A stretch of 64,000 nt of DNA from Stictocephala bisonia (Eukaryota > Arthropoda > Insecta > Hemiptera > Membracidae), in NCBI GenBank assembly GCA_035578905.1, contig JAQJVL010000112.1, positions 2,010,104 to 2,074,103 on the forward strand, in the 5' to 3' direction. The position numbers and the translations under genes are program-made. Shown here one piece after another: positions 23,484-36,777 of the stretch. Each line of letters starts with the position of its first letter. Position 1 is the first letter of the stretch. The notes beneath the pieces were generated by a model that saw only the letters and a program-made list of their open reading frames with translations, was not told the DNA's origin and ran no database searches.

Positions 23484-25263
23484 CGTATACATACTGCATT
23501 CGTGCATGAGGCAGTGCGGTACACAACTATGTATTTTGTTGTGTATCTTGTATCTGCAGGCGTTCTAAAAGAATTGACCACAAGTCGTGTGTAAGTAACA
23601 TTTCCAGTAGGGAAGATCAGGAAAAACACTTTGAATATTAGTAATATTTATATTATCAGATTTACCAATCTAGTTTAAAATAGATAAGTAGATAAGTGAT
23701 TCATTACTTTTTATAGTTTGTTTTAAGACTATTTTGGGGGAAAAGAAACAAAGCTAATAGTTTTCTCGAACGCCGGATTCAAGATAAAAACAACGTTAAT
23801 TGTTTGGTATTGCAACAATCTAAGATAACATAGTTGCATTGTTTAGAATAGTGTACATTTGCATCTTGCTTATCCATGTTTCATGTCATAGAGAATCTTT
23901 TTTAGCAATTTTATTATTAACCATTCAGCATAATTAATTTAAAATTGGTAATTAGTCTTAGTAAGGTTGGAGAAATAGTACAGTCATGCTAGAAAAAGGT
24001 TAACAATCGAAGAATTGTAAATATGGAGGATGTAGTTTTTTAATTCTCTGTATAAGTTTTTGTTTCTGATACGAGCTAGGCTGTATCTCGATTAATTTCT
24101 TTCAGTAACAATCGCATTGTTCATGTTTCACTGTAAAAAATGAGTCAATTATGCTGAATAAGCCCATGTAGGCTTATTTACATTAATTTACTATAATTTA
24201 TCTGTAATAATTGTTAAACAGTTATTTTCAATTATTAAATAAAATTATGTTGTGTTCAAATATTTATGTTAGTAGTTGTATGTATGTAGTTAGTGTTAAA
24301 TAATTTTATTTGGTATTTCTCTATAAATTGGTTTATAATACACCGTCATCGCTTCTCAGCTTAAAGAACTTCATGAGTATATTAATATCGTATTCAGATC
24401 TCTGAACTGTGTTGTAAGTTGGTATTTTTCAGTCTCAGTTTTGTTTAAATTGCATAGGATTTTTATATCGTGAACAATTAACTACTTATATTATACCAGT
24501 TTGTTTTTATGTATTGGTTTTACAAAGGCCTGAATAAAGACTTTATTTATTAATTATAATTTCTCAGCGTATAATTTTTAATTTCATGTTTCACACTGAT
24601 AACCAAATTGAAAATATTGGACATTTAACGTTTTGAATGTCATTATGTTGCAACCAAGTAAATCATTATATTGCTGCCAATTAGTAAAAATAAAAAGCAA
24701 AAACATCGATTCAGTAGGCCTATGTACTTTTACAGTAAATACACATATTAGTTCAGACAATAGGAACCTACACGTTTTATTCGTTGGTTACTACAGTATA
24801 ATAGTTACAATAAGAATCTTGTTACTGCTTAGAATAGTGGTAATGTTTATATATATTGCAGTTTAATATTTTGTATATCTTCAAATATCGTACGAAACAT
24901 GCCTTACCTTGAAATATCCGTCTGTGTAGATAATAGTCGTATTGTTCGTCTACGGTCGTTGGAGCCGTTTTCAACAAAGTTTCAGTCTCCAAAGCTACTA
25001 TCATGTCATTCTTATGAGCTGTGTTTTATTTTTATTATTTGTTTTTGCTTATAGTGTTAATATCGGCTAAAACAGGAATCTTTAAAATGAACATTTTCGA
25101 CAGATCGGATTCGAATGTAAAGAAATGTAACAATTCTTTACCTAGTCACAACATAGTCTAAACATTAACTAACATTACATTTTGATAACGAAGTAAAGCA
25201 CTAGCAAACATCTAGTGCAATTAAAATGGCCAGAATTACTAACATTGAAATTTTATTTCCGCA
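23484..25263. other. No firm gene
   Basis: AT-rich. One exon-like minus-strand stretch at 24916-25004 (MIVALETETLLKTAPTTVDE onward) ends at a strong AAG/GTAAGG donor, but there is no partner exon and it may be repeat-derived. Confidence 0.4.
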
Positions 25264-26690
25264 ATGTTATTAAACATAGCAGAATGATACAAATTAACAC
25301 AAAACTAATACTAAGAAACACTGTAAGCTATCTTACTACTCACGTGTACTTCTGGCTTTACAGTTGTATTAAACATACCAGAATGATACAAATTAACACA
25401 AAACTAATACTAAGAAACAGTGTAAGCTATCTTACTACTCACGTGTACTTCTGGCTTTAAAGTTGTATTAAACATACCAGAATGATACAAATTAACACAA
25501 AACTAATACTAAGAAACAGTGTAAGCTTTCTAACTACTCACGTGTACTTCTGGCTTTACAGTTGTATTAAACATACCAGAATGATACAAATTAACACAAA
25601 ACTAATACTAAGAAACAGTGTAAGCTTTCTAACTACTCACGTGTACTTCTGGCTTTACAGTTGTATTAAACATACCAGAATGATACAAATTAACACAAAA
25701 CTAATACTAAGAAACAGTGTAAGCTTTCTAACTACTCACGTGTACTTCTGGCTTTAAAGTTGTATTAAACATACCAGAATGATACAAAACTAATACTAAG
25801 AAACAGTGTAAACTATCTAACTACTCACGTGTACTTCTGGCTTTAAAGTTGTATTAAACATACCAGAATGATACAAAACTAATACTAAGAAACAGTGTAA
25901 GCTTTCTAACTACTCACGTGTACTTCTGGCTTTAAAGTTGTATTAAACATACCAGAATGATACAAAACTAATACTAAGAAACAGTGTAAACTATCTAACT
26001 ACTCACGTGTACTTCTGGCTTTAAAGTTGTATTAAACATACCAGAATGATACAAAACTAATACTAAGAAACAGTGTAAGCTTTCTAACTACTCACGTGTA
26101 CTTCTGGCTTTAAAGTTGTATTAAACATACCAGAATGATACAAATTAACACAAAACTAATACTAAGAAACACTGTAAGCTATCTAACTACTCACATGTAC
26201 TTCTGGCTTTACAGTTGTATTAAACATACCAGAATGATACAAATTAACACAAAACTAATATTAAGAAACAGTGTAAGCTTTCTAACTACTCACGTGTACT
26301 TCTGGCTTTAAAGTTGTATTAAACATACCAGAATGATACAAAACTAATACTAAGAAACAGTGTAAGCTATCTAACTACTCACGTGTACTTCTGGCTTTAC
26401 AGTTGTATTAAACATACCAGAATGATACAAAACTAATACTAAGAAACAGTGTAAACTATCTAACTACTCACGTGTACTTCTGGCTTTACAGTTGTATTAA
26501 ACATACCAGAATGATACAAAACTAATACTAAGAAACAGTGTAAGCTATCTTACTACTCACGTGTACTTCTGGCTTTACAGTTGTATTTAACATACCAGAA
26601 TGATACAAAACTAATACTAAGAAACAGTGTAAACTATCTAACTACTCACGTGTACTTCTGGCTTTACAGTTGTATTTAACATACCACTTT
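25264..26690. repeat. 99/89-bp tandem array, 15 copies
   Basis: The word GAATGATACAAA marks copies at 25282, 25381, 25480, 25579, 25678, 25777, 25866, 25955, 26044, 26133, 26232, 26331, 26420, 26509 and 26598. Two length forms exist: 99 bp, and 89 bp lacking ten bases around ATTAACACAA. The 99-bp form is a multiple of three, so it creates spurious open frames (25215-25757). Confidence 0.96.
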
Positions 26691-26859
26691 TACTTTATTT
26701 ATATTTTAATTGCTTATATTAAGTTATATATTGTTATACTCTTGATAAAGTCATTTAGAATATTCTATATAACAATTTTTTATGTTCGAAAAACTCTAGA
26801 CAAAGAAATACCTGTACCAGAGTTAGTCTGTTAAGTGGAATAATTAAGTATTTGTTTGT

Positions 26860-26993
26860 CTCTTTTTGTTCCGCCACCAATCTTCAGTTTTTTCTTACAC
26901 TGAAGATTGGTGGCGGAACAAAAAGAGGTAAAGTTTACCATCAATTGTTAATATTAACCAATCAGGATAAAATACCGATAGAATAATCATGGA
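26860..26993 (+). mobile_element. Snap-back Penelope-like element, copy B
   Basis: This is the same family as 17098-17331 in the opposite orientation. The shared 65-bp end (GGTAAAGTTTACCATCAA through AATAATCATG) differs by about one base. A 29-bp inverted repeat (26860-26888 against 26899-26927) has a 10-nt loop. An 11-bp direct repeat, TATTTGTTTGT, flanks it at 26849-26859 and 26994-27004. The hammerhead-like portion is absent because the fold-back joint falls before it. Confidence 0.75.
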
Positions 26994-27255
26994 TATTTGT
27001 TTGTGTTGAAAGTAGTTTTGAGTAATTTTAGTGAATAATAATGTTATAAAATATTGGTGTTATAATGTGTTATAAAATATTATTATTTGTATTCTATTAT
27101 TTACTTTTAGGATGCTTTAAATTGATTATTTCTGCGAATTTTAGATCAAATTTCATATTTAATCAATAATTATGGCATGGTTAATTTTTAAATTAAGAAG
27201 GGAAAAACTGCTTCATAAAATTATATGCTTATTTTATAGTCTTCGAATTATCAAT

Positions 27256-30200
27256 AAAACCTTACTAATCATCATATCAGTAGTGTACCCAAAACCTTAC
27301 TAATCATCATATCAGTAGTGTACCCAAAACCTTACTAATCATCATATCAGTAGTGCACCCAAAACCTTACTAATCATCATATCAGTAGTGTACCCAAAAC
27401 CTTACTAATCATCATATCATTAGTGTACCCAAAACCTTACTAATCATCATATCATTAGTGTACCCAAAACCTTACTAATCATCATATCACTAGTGTACCC
27501 AAAACCTTACTAATCATCATATCATTAGTGTACCCAAAACCTTACTAATCATCATATCAGTAGTGTACCTAAAACCTTACTAATCATCATATCACTAGTG
27601 TATCCAAAACCTTAGTCTACTAATCACCATATCACCAGTGTACCCAAAACCTTACTAATCATCATATCATTAGTGTACACTAAACCTTACTAATCATAAT
27701 ATCAGTAGTGAACGCAAAACCTTACTAATCATCATATCAGTAGTGTACCCAAAACCTGACTAATCATCATATCATTAGTGTACACTAAACCTTACTAATC
27801 ATAATATCAGTAGTGTACGTAAAACCTTACTAATCATCATATCAGTAGTGTACCCAAAACCTTACTAATCATCATATCAGTAGTGTACCGCAAAAACTTA
27901 CTAATCATCATATCACTAGTGTACGCAAAACCTTACTAATCATCATACCAGTAATGTACGCAAAACCTTACTAATCATTATATCAGTAGTGTACTCAAAA
28001 CCTTACTAATCATCATATCACTAGTGTATCCAAAACCTTAGTCTACTAATCATCATATCACCAGTGTACCCAAAACCTTACTAATCATCATATCATTAGT
28101 GTACCCAAAACCTTACTAATCATCATATCACTAGTGTACGCAAAACCTTACTAATCATCATATCAGTAGTGTACGCAAAACCTTACTAATCATCATATCA
28201 GTAGTGTACCTAAACCTTACTAATCATTATATCACTAGTGTACGCAAAACCTTACTAATCATCATACCAGTAATGTACGCAAAACCTTACTAATCATTAT
28301 ATCAGTAGTGTACTCAAAACCTTACTAATCATCATATCACTAGTGTACCCAAAACCTTACTAATCATCATATCAGTAGTGTACCTAAAACCTTACTAATC
28401 ATCATATCAGTAGTGTACCTAAAACCCTACTAATCATAATATCAGTAGTGTACCCAAAACCTTACTAATCATCATATCAGTAGTGTACGCAAAACCTTAC
28501 TAATCATCATATCACTAGTGTACCCAAAACCTTACTAATCATCATATCAGTAGTGTACCCAAAACCTTACTAATCATCATATCAGTAGTGTACCCAAAAC
28601 CTTACTAATCATCATATCAGTAGTGTACCCAAAACCATACTAATCATCATATCAGTAGTGAACGCAAAACCTTACTAATCATCATATCAGTAGTGTACCC
28701 AACACCTTACTAATCATCATATCATTAGTGTACCCAAAACCTTACTAATCATCATATCACTAGTGTACGCCAAACCTTACTAATCATCATATCACTAGTG
28801 TATCCAAAACCTTAGTCTACTAATCATCATATCACCAGTGTACCCAAAACCTTACTAATCATCATATCATTAGTGTACCCTAAACCTTACTAATCATCAT
28901 ATCAGTAGTGTACCAAAAACCTTACTAATCATCATATCATTAGTGTACCCTAAACCTTACTAATCATCATATCACTAGTGTACGCCAAACCTTACTAATC
29001 ATCATATCAGTAGTGTACCCAAAACCTTACTAATCATCATATCATTAGTGTACCCAAAACCTTACTAATCATCATATCACTAGTGTACGCAAAACCTTAC
29101 TAATCATCATATCACTAGTGTATCCAAAACCTTACTAATCATCATATCATTAGTGTACCCTAAACCTTACTAATCATCATATCAGTAGTGTACGCAAAAC
29201 CTTACTAATCATCATATCAGTAGTGTACCCTAAACATTACTAATCATCATATCACTAGTGTACTCAAAACCTTACTTATCATCATATCACCAGTGTACCC
29301 AAAACCTTACTAATCATCATATCAGTAGTGTACTCAAAACCTTACTTATCATCATATCAGTAGTGTACCCAAAACCTTACTAATCATCATATCATTAGTG
29401 TACCCAAAACCTTACTAATTATCATATCACTAGTGTACGCCAAACCTTACTAATCATCATATCACTAGTGTATCCAAAACCTTAGTCTACTAATCATCAT
29501 ATCACCAGTGTACCCAAAACCTTACTAATCATCATATCAGTAGTGTACCCAAAACCTTACTAATCATCATATCAGTAGTGTACCTAAAACCTTACTAATC
29601 GTCATATCAGTAGTGTACCTAAAACCTTACTAATCATCATATCAGTAGTGTACCCAAAACCTTACTAATCATCATATCAGTAGTGTACCTAAAACCTTAC
29701 TAATCGTCATATCAGTAGTGTACCTAAAACCTTACTAATCATCATATCATCAGTGTACCCAAAACCTTACTAAACATCATATCATTAGTGTACCAAAAAC
29801 CTTACTAATCATCATATCAGTAGTGTACGCAAAACCTTACTAATCATCATATCAGTAGTGTACGCAAAACCTTACTAATCATCATATCACTAGTGTACCC
29901 AAAACCTTACTAATCATCATATCACTAGTGTACCTAAAACCTTACTAATCATCATATCAGTAGTGTACGTAAAACCATACTAATCATCATATCAGTAGTG
30001 TACCTAAAACCCTACTAATCATCATATCAGTAGTGTACCCAAAACCTTACTAATCATCATATCACTAGTGTACCTAAACCCTTACTAATCATCATATCAC
30101 TAGTGTACCCAAACCCTTACTAGTCATCATATCACTAGTGTACCCAAAACCTTACTAATCATCATATCACTAGTGTACGCAAAACCTTACTAATCATCAT

Positions 30201-30461
30201 ATCACTAGTGTACCCAAAACCTTACTAATCATTATATCAGTAGTGTACCCAAAACCTTACTAATCATCATATCACTAGTGTACCCAAAACCTTACTAATC
30301 ATCATATCAGTAGTGTACCCAAAATCTTACTAATCATCATATCAGTAGTGTACCCAAAACCGTACTAATCATCATATCAGTAGTGTACCCAAAACCTTAC
30401 TAATCATCATATCAGTAGTGTACCCAAACCTTACTTATCATCATATCAGTAGTATACCCAA
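27256..30461. repeat. 35-bp tandem array, about 91 copies
   Basis: The unit TAATCATCATATCAGTAGTG followed by TACCCAAAACCTTAC recurs every 35 bp over 3.2 kb. Variation is concentrated in CAGTAGTG, CATTAGTG or CACTAGTG and in TACCC, TACGC or TACCT. A marked variant with AGTC inserted (CCTTAGTCTACTAATC) and a TATCC neighbour recurs near 27611, 28039, 28811 and 29471. This shows larger blocks were duplicated inside the array. Confidence 0.97.
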
Positions 30462-31120
30462 AGTGTTTTCACTGGAAAGGCCGGCCACTTTGCATATGTT
30501 CTCCTTAAGACTAATGCCAGTTTAACGTAATTGTTCGTATAACATTATGTTTGATGTGCCAGTTTGTAGGTATTGGAGTAGAGAGTGCTGATTTCGTATT
30601 GAGTCTATTTAATAATAATGTTTGAATTATACGTACTTAAATTTGTCCCAATTAAAAAAATAGAACCGAAACCCCAACAAAACATATAAACCAATAGGAT
30701 TAAACTTTAAGGGTTTATTTACAAATTTGTCAAATGTAAATTGTGAAAACCGGCTGATAAGCAAATATTTCAAGCCATGTTTCCCCTGATTTGAGAACAT
30801 AATTTTTCAGTGGTCCCATAAAGAATAAATTAGCGCTGGCCGGACACGAAGATGGAAGTATCCATAATACCTCTTCTGTCCAGACTTTTTTTAAATGGAT
30901 CAATTTTTATTGACACATTTTGCCGATTTCTGACCCTCAAATGGTTTTTATATATTGTAAATAGTTTTTAAATCATTATGTATTATTTTATATTTATGTT
31001 TTGTAGTTGACAGCACTTCTAGATACATCTACTGTTGCATAGCAACTACCCGACAATTTGGTTGTTGATTCAGCAGTTTGGTTATGTTGATATGTTCATC
31101 AGGGCTCTACTGAAAAAGGC
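30462..31120. other. No gene seen
   Basis: AT-rich, with short GGCCGGCC and GCTGGCCGGAC patches near 30480 and 30836 that are not recognised. Confidence 0.45.
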
Positions 31121-31270
31121 ATCTTCGATTTCCGAAACTTAACTTTTTTTACACGTTATGTACCTTTTCTATCTTCGATTTCCGAAACTTAACTTTTTTT
31201 ACACGTTATGTACCTTTTCTATCTTCGATTTCCGAAACTAATTTTTTTGACACGTTATGTACCTTTTCTA
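31121..31270. repeat. 50-bp minisatellite, 3 copies
   Basis: Copies start at 31121, 31171 and 31221 with ATCTTCGATTTCCGAAAC. The third has a small deletion in the T run. Confidence 0.93.
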
Positions 31271-32850
31271 AGTCATTTTCTAAACTAGAACTTTCACAAT
31301 TTTACTAGTTGTTTAGAAAAACATTATTGGCATACTAAGTTTTTTTCATAATGATAGGTCAAGGTTTTATTATATAAAAAATATAAATATAGGCCTATTT
31401 AAAAAAATAAATGTTGTCATGTTTTTGAAAATAAATATTTTGCATTAAAGAAAATTCTTTTGGTGAGCTGAAAAAACTCAGTTGGTAAACAAGGCTTACA
31501 GCTAAAATAAAAGTATATAAAACCCCGTCTATGTATTATATAGTTCCTAAGTAAAGTACATCAAAGATGCCCGATTTAACACGGGCGAGATAGGCAGTAC
31601 ACAATCCTCTTGAATACGTAATATCTATAAACATTAATGAATTAGATAGGAGCATTAATATTTAGCATATCATATAATTAATTTAGGTTAGTTCATTAAT
31701 GTCTACATAATTATTTAATTCATATAATTAATAATTAACTGTCGGTTCTCTATTATTTGTAACAATCGGTATTGTACTGTATTATTATGATATTACTTTA
31801 GTCTTTATAAAGAATTGCAACTAAAATATACGACTGTTAACTAAGAGCACAGAATATAGACAGATATAAGAGTAAACGTACATTAGCGAGAGGTAGTGTC
31901 GAGTTACTGCCACTGTGTTATGTTATCACATCTGTGGTGATTTTTCTCATCTTAATTTACAATGTAACGAGTAAAGTAGTACAGTAAATTATGAAGGACT
32001 ACAAAATACTATCTGATTAACCGCAAAATGTGTTTTCAGAACTTAGAAGCTATGGTTCTGTTTATCATTATATCGAAAAATTAAAACATTGTTTTTGTTT
32101 TAAATATTAATGTTGAGAGTGTTTATCATGTATTCATGGAATAGTCTAATTTAGTACAGAGGATATACAAATGCTAAGTTCAAACAATTGTAAAATATCA
32201 AAGTAGAGTTCAATGAACAATCAATTTTCTATTTAAGTAAATTTGAATATATACCTATAGTAAATTATGGATTACAATTAGTTCTACGACTATATAGAAA
32301 TAATTTAAATTCGTTGAAAATATATCCATCAAATAATGTTTACGAATAATGTTTAAAATTGGATGATGATTGGGGGTGGGGGATGGGCACCCGTATGAGA
32401 AATAACATCGCCACATGATATAGTAACTACCAATCATATCTAAATATGAACAGGACTGCTGTTGTAAAGCATTTACCCAAGGTCAGAATAGGTTATGGAT
32501 ATCGTAGATGTTCAAACTAAATATCTTTAAACATTTGAATCCTGAACTAACAAATTGCAAATGTTGTAAACTAAAATTGATTAGAGTTTTGATCAAACGC
32601 ATTTGGATTGACGATTTTCAAGAGTTTGTAAAGTTAGAAAATGATAGTAGGCCTAACTGTTTGTAATAATGTATAGCAAAAATCGAAAAGTAATCGCTTA
32701 ATTAATTAGGATATAAAATAAAAGTGTATCAATCTAGTGTTTGTTAATTTTACTTGAGGGATTAAATAATTAAAATAGAAAACTATTCATAATACAACGA
32801 TTTTAATTATGATTTAAATGAAAACAAATAAATTAAGTTTTTTGTTAAGT
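31271..32850. other. No gene seen
   Basis: Strongly AT-rich without coding, RNA or repeat signal that I can support. Confidence 0.5.
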
Positions 32851-33022
32851 ATGTATAGTACGGTATGTCAGTGTGTTTAGTAACTATGTCAGTATGTATA
32901 GTGTGGTATGTCAGTGTGTTTAGTAACTATGTCAGTATGTATAGTGTGGTATATCAGTGTGTTTAGTAACTATATCAGTATGTATAGTGTGGTATGTCAG
33001 TGTGTTTAGTAACTATGTCAGT
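32851..33022. repeat. 43-bp minisatellite, 4 copies
   Basis: The unit ATGTATAGTGTGGTATGTCA continues with GTGTGTTTAGTAACTATGTCAGT-like sequence and recurs every 43 bp from 32851. Confidence 0.92.
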
Positions 33023-34149
33023 GTGCTTCAAAGCAGACAGTAATTATACATATAATGAGATTGCATAACATTAATAACTATTTTATATTACGGTATTATA
33101 ATAAGGAAATAAAGAATGACATTATTTATTAAGTAATAAACGAACTTATATAAGCATACACAACGAAATGTTATCATTCCATAAAATTATAAGCAACATT
33201 ATAAATTCGTGTAGAAGATTAAATGTTATAATACATTTTATGTATTAAAATATTTTAAATATTGAATGTCAAGAAAAGGAAATGAACGGATATTCATTAA
33301 CGATAATGTTTAATAATCTGAGATCCAAACTAGTCTTGGACCCAGACTGGCCGGTCCAGACTGGCTTGTCATACAGGTTTCTTGGAAAGGAGCAGTTCGC
33401 AACCAGCGAGGCCAAGACAGGGCGCAACCATCAGCGGCCGGACGGACATAGCCTTGAAACACACTGTGTAGCTCATTACATCATTTATATACAGTATAAC
33501 ATTAATTTTATATCAGTTTTTCTTCTTCTTTTAAAAGTCTCTACATCCATATAATTAAGTTTACCAATTGGTAATGAGATCAACAGCATTTAGAATTTCA
33601 CTAAGATAAACACTATTACTACTCTTACTAGTAGGCACGAGGCTAAGAAAAATTTAATAAACAAGTAAAATAAATAAACAAATGAAAATGGGATATAAAA
33701 TATAGCACAAGATCGAATAATGTATCCTAAGAAATAATACAATTTGTAAATATATTTCACATTTTATCAACAAAACTGATCACTATCTAACGCCAATTGT
33801 ACATTTGGGGTAAATTGGAAATTTTGCTTAGTCACTAAAATGATGTCACACAAAAACTGTATGGATTAATACTACAGTATTAGCCTACACTGACAATCCC
33901 AAAGTATGTAAAGGTAGATGGGAGGACCATCTTTTATACTCGTACATAAAAGAAAACTAGTCTATAGGCTACTTTTGTCTGTTAGTGGAATCAAGTTCCA
34001 CTCAGACGGATTCTATGGATGAATAAAAGATACAACTATTTATCTCCGTACAAATAAACAAATAAAGACCGAGAATTGCAAACAGTTCTTTAAGAATGTC
34101 TTGAATGGTTAATACACTCTGCTTAAACCCCAACAACCATGAGACACAA
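33023..34149. other. No firm gene; GC-rich islet at 33325-33465
   Basis: The islet contains CTGGCCGGTCCAGACTGG-like imperfect repeats. It is open on the plus strand (33282-33554) and, in part, on the minus strand. No splice sites or protein family were recognised, and it could be a repeat remnant. Confidence 0.35.
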
Positions 34150-35122
34150 TGGCTTACCCACCCATCCATAGCCTTTTGTACACAAAGCTTGGCTGTCCAC
34201 CCATTCACAACCTCCGTACACTAGGTTTGGCTGTCCACCAACTCACACCCTTCGTACACAAGGCTTAGCTGTCGACACACTCACTTCTTTCGTACACAAG
34301 ATGCTTGTAACCTCCTTACACGAGGCTTGGCTTCCCACCCACTTACATCCTCTGTACACAAAGCTTAGCTGTACACCCACTTACATCCTCCGTACACAAA
34401 ACTTGGCTGTACACCCACTTACATCCTCCGTACACAAAGCTTGGCTGTACACCCACTCACATTCTCCGTACACAAGGCTTGGGCTGTCCACCCACTCACT
34501 ACCTCCGTACACGAGGTTTGGCTGTCCACCAACTCACACTCTTCGTACACAAGGCTTAGCTGTCGACACACTCACTCCTTTCGTACACGAGATGCTTGTA
34601 ACCTCCTTACACGAGGCTTGGCTGTCCACCCACTCACACCCTCTGTACACGAGGCTTGTCTGTCCACCTACTCACACCCTTCGTACACAAGGCTTAGCTG
34701 TCCACCCACTCACACCCTCTGTACACGAGGCTTGCATGTCCACCCACTCACTAGCTCCTTACACGAGGCTTGGTTGTGCACCCACTCACTATCTCCCGTA
34801 CACTAGGTTTGGCTGTCCATCTACTCACACCCTTCGTACATGGGGATTATACGTCCACCCACTTACTATCTCCGTAAACTAGGTTTGGCTAACCACCTAC
34901 ACACACCCTTCGTACACGAGGATTGGACGTCCACTCATTCAGACCCTTCGTACTCGAGGATTGGACGTCCACCCACACTATCTTCGTACACTAGGTTTGG
35001 CTGTCCACCTACTCACACCCTTCGTACACGAGGCTTGTCTGTCCACCTACTCACACCCTACGTACACGAGGATTGGACGTCCAACCACTCACACCTTTCG
35101 TACACGAGGATTGGCCGTTCGT
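34150..35122. repeat. 38-bp degenerate minisatellite, about 25 copies
   Basis: The unit TTGGCTGTCCACCCACTCAC is followed by ACCCTCCGTACACGAGGC. Starts at 34191 and 34229 give the 38-bp period. Copies are more diverged than in the other arrays, suggesting greater age. The period is not a multiple of three, so the overlapping 193- and 121-codon frames cycle through all phases and are not proteins. Confidence 0.92.
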
Positions 35123-35644
35123 CTGGATAGCTAACAAGGTTTTAAATCCTCCTTCTGCAACCAAATGGGAAGTTTGCGGAAAATCATCGATATGTAATGA
35201 GGTAACCATTTTTGTTAAGTATATTTCAGATAGCAATAAACTACTTTAGGCTCTATTTTAGTTTACTACTTGAGGACATGCAAGATATCTATATAGAAAC
35301 GACATTTTTAAGACTCTAATGTTTCTCCATAAAAGTCTATAAATGACTGTTCCTTACATTATCAAGTCTCCAGTTATGAAACAACGAGGCGTGTGTTTAT
35401 TTAAAAGAATAAACAAGATTTGATTACAAAATTCTGTGAAGTGCATTGCTAATGTTCATGGTAACAACAATCTATGACATACATACAGATGAAGACAAAT
35501 GACGTTCAGCTCCAAGGTCAGCTGGCAACTTGTCCCCGCTCCCAGTAGGTTGGCTTCTCTCTTGCTATAGGATTATAAATATAAGCACTTTTATTGTTTC
35601 AATGTAAATGCCTATAAAAGATTTAGATAATTCTTTTACTTATT
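35123..35644. other. No gene seen
   Basis: AT-rich spacer between minisatellite and hAT element. Confidence 0.5.
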
Positions 35645-35652
35645 ACTATAAC

Positions 35653-36769
35653 CAGGGACGTGCCCAGGGGGATGTCCTGGGTGTCCAGAAAACCCCCGAA
35701 ATTTTCAACTGTTTTTAAGCGAGCGAAGCGAACATCTATGAGTAACATACGTGTGCTGTGACGTTACTGATACCTACACACGTTCTCAGACAGGCCACGG
35801 AACTACTAATTTAATGCAGCACGATCAAATAAAATACTTCCTTTTGTTTATTTATTACAAGTTTAAATTTAATACAGATCAATCGATTTTGTTGTTTCGT
35901 TTGAGACAAAATAAATACGGTATATTATTTTGGTTTTGTTGTAAAATATGTCTGTTGGTTTTTACGTTAGTCATAATTGGTTGAGTAATAAATAGGTTAT
36001 ACATGTTAGGATATTAGAATGTTGTATATTGCATCCTGATCATATTTGACCAAGTTATTTGTTGTTATCAGGACTGATTGATTTATTTACTGAAATCCTC
36101 ATAGAATAGCACTCAATAACCGTTGATTTTATTTAAGCAATAGGCCTAATATAATAAAGGCAAATGCCTAGACGTAGCACTGAAAGATGATCATGATTGT
36201 TTCATATTTATACATTTTTTTAAACATCTGTACTCATGAATACAAACTAAATCATTCAATATCGTCTTATAAAATGTAATGTAATTGTAGATTATATCAC
36301 TGTAACTAGAATAAAAGACGGTAAGGGTCACACATCCTCGCCGTGATACCTACCGTGTGTTGATTAGTTACCGTGGACTATATTAAATAAAAATAACTGA
36401 TTTGGTTTATATGTAAATAAGTTATATTAAAAACAAGCTTTAAACTTATCTCCGTGTGTCTAATATATAAAATATGCTAATGTATATTAGTATTTTGATC
36501 AAACTTAACGAGCACTTCACCATTTTTAAACATTACAATTAATAAATATAGAATACTGAGTTTTACGTAAGATTAATGTTAATACATTATATTGTCCTCG
36601 TTTCATTTATCTCACGAATCAACACAATTTATTGGTCTGTAGTAAATTATAACAAATCTTAAAATCTCTTAAATAACAAAAGTATTTTTCTCATTACATG
36701 AATTTGGATAATCGTTCTCATACCATCTGTTTGGACACCCTCCGAAATTGAGTTCTGGATACGTCCCTG
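35653..36769. mobile_element. Non-autonomous hAT element
   Basis: The left end reads CAGGGACGTGCCCAGG; the right end, reversed, reads CAGGGACGTATCCAGA. Eight-bp flanks ACTATAAC (35645-35652) and ACTACAAC (36770-36777) match at seven of eight positions. CAGGG-type termini and 8-bp target duplications are hallmarks of hAT transposons. The word GCGAGCGAAGCGAAC near the left end is also common in this group. The 1.1-kb interior has no transposase. Confidence 0.8.
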
Positions 36770-36777
36770 ACTACAAC

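Noticed and set aside
25215..25757. Repeating 81- and 91-codon frames
   Set aside because: Tandem 99-bp units; the frame breaks as soon as 89-bp units begin.
27256..30461. CRISPR array
   Set aside because: Units abut head to tail with no variable spacers, there are no cas genes, and the context is animal nuclear DNA.
33282..33554. 90-codon frame in a GC-rich islet as an exon
   Set aside because: No convincing splice sites, no family match, and imperfect internal repeats suggest a repeat remnant.
34301..35130. Repetitive open frames of 193, 121 and 96 codons
   Set aside because: They come from a degenerate 38-bp minisatellite. The period shifts the frame each unit, which no protein repeat would do.
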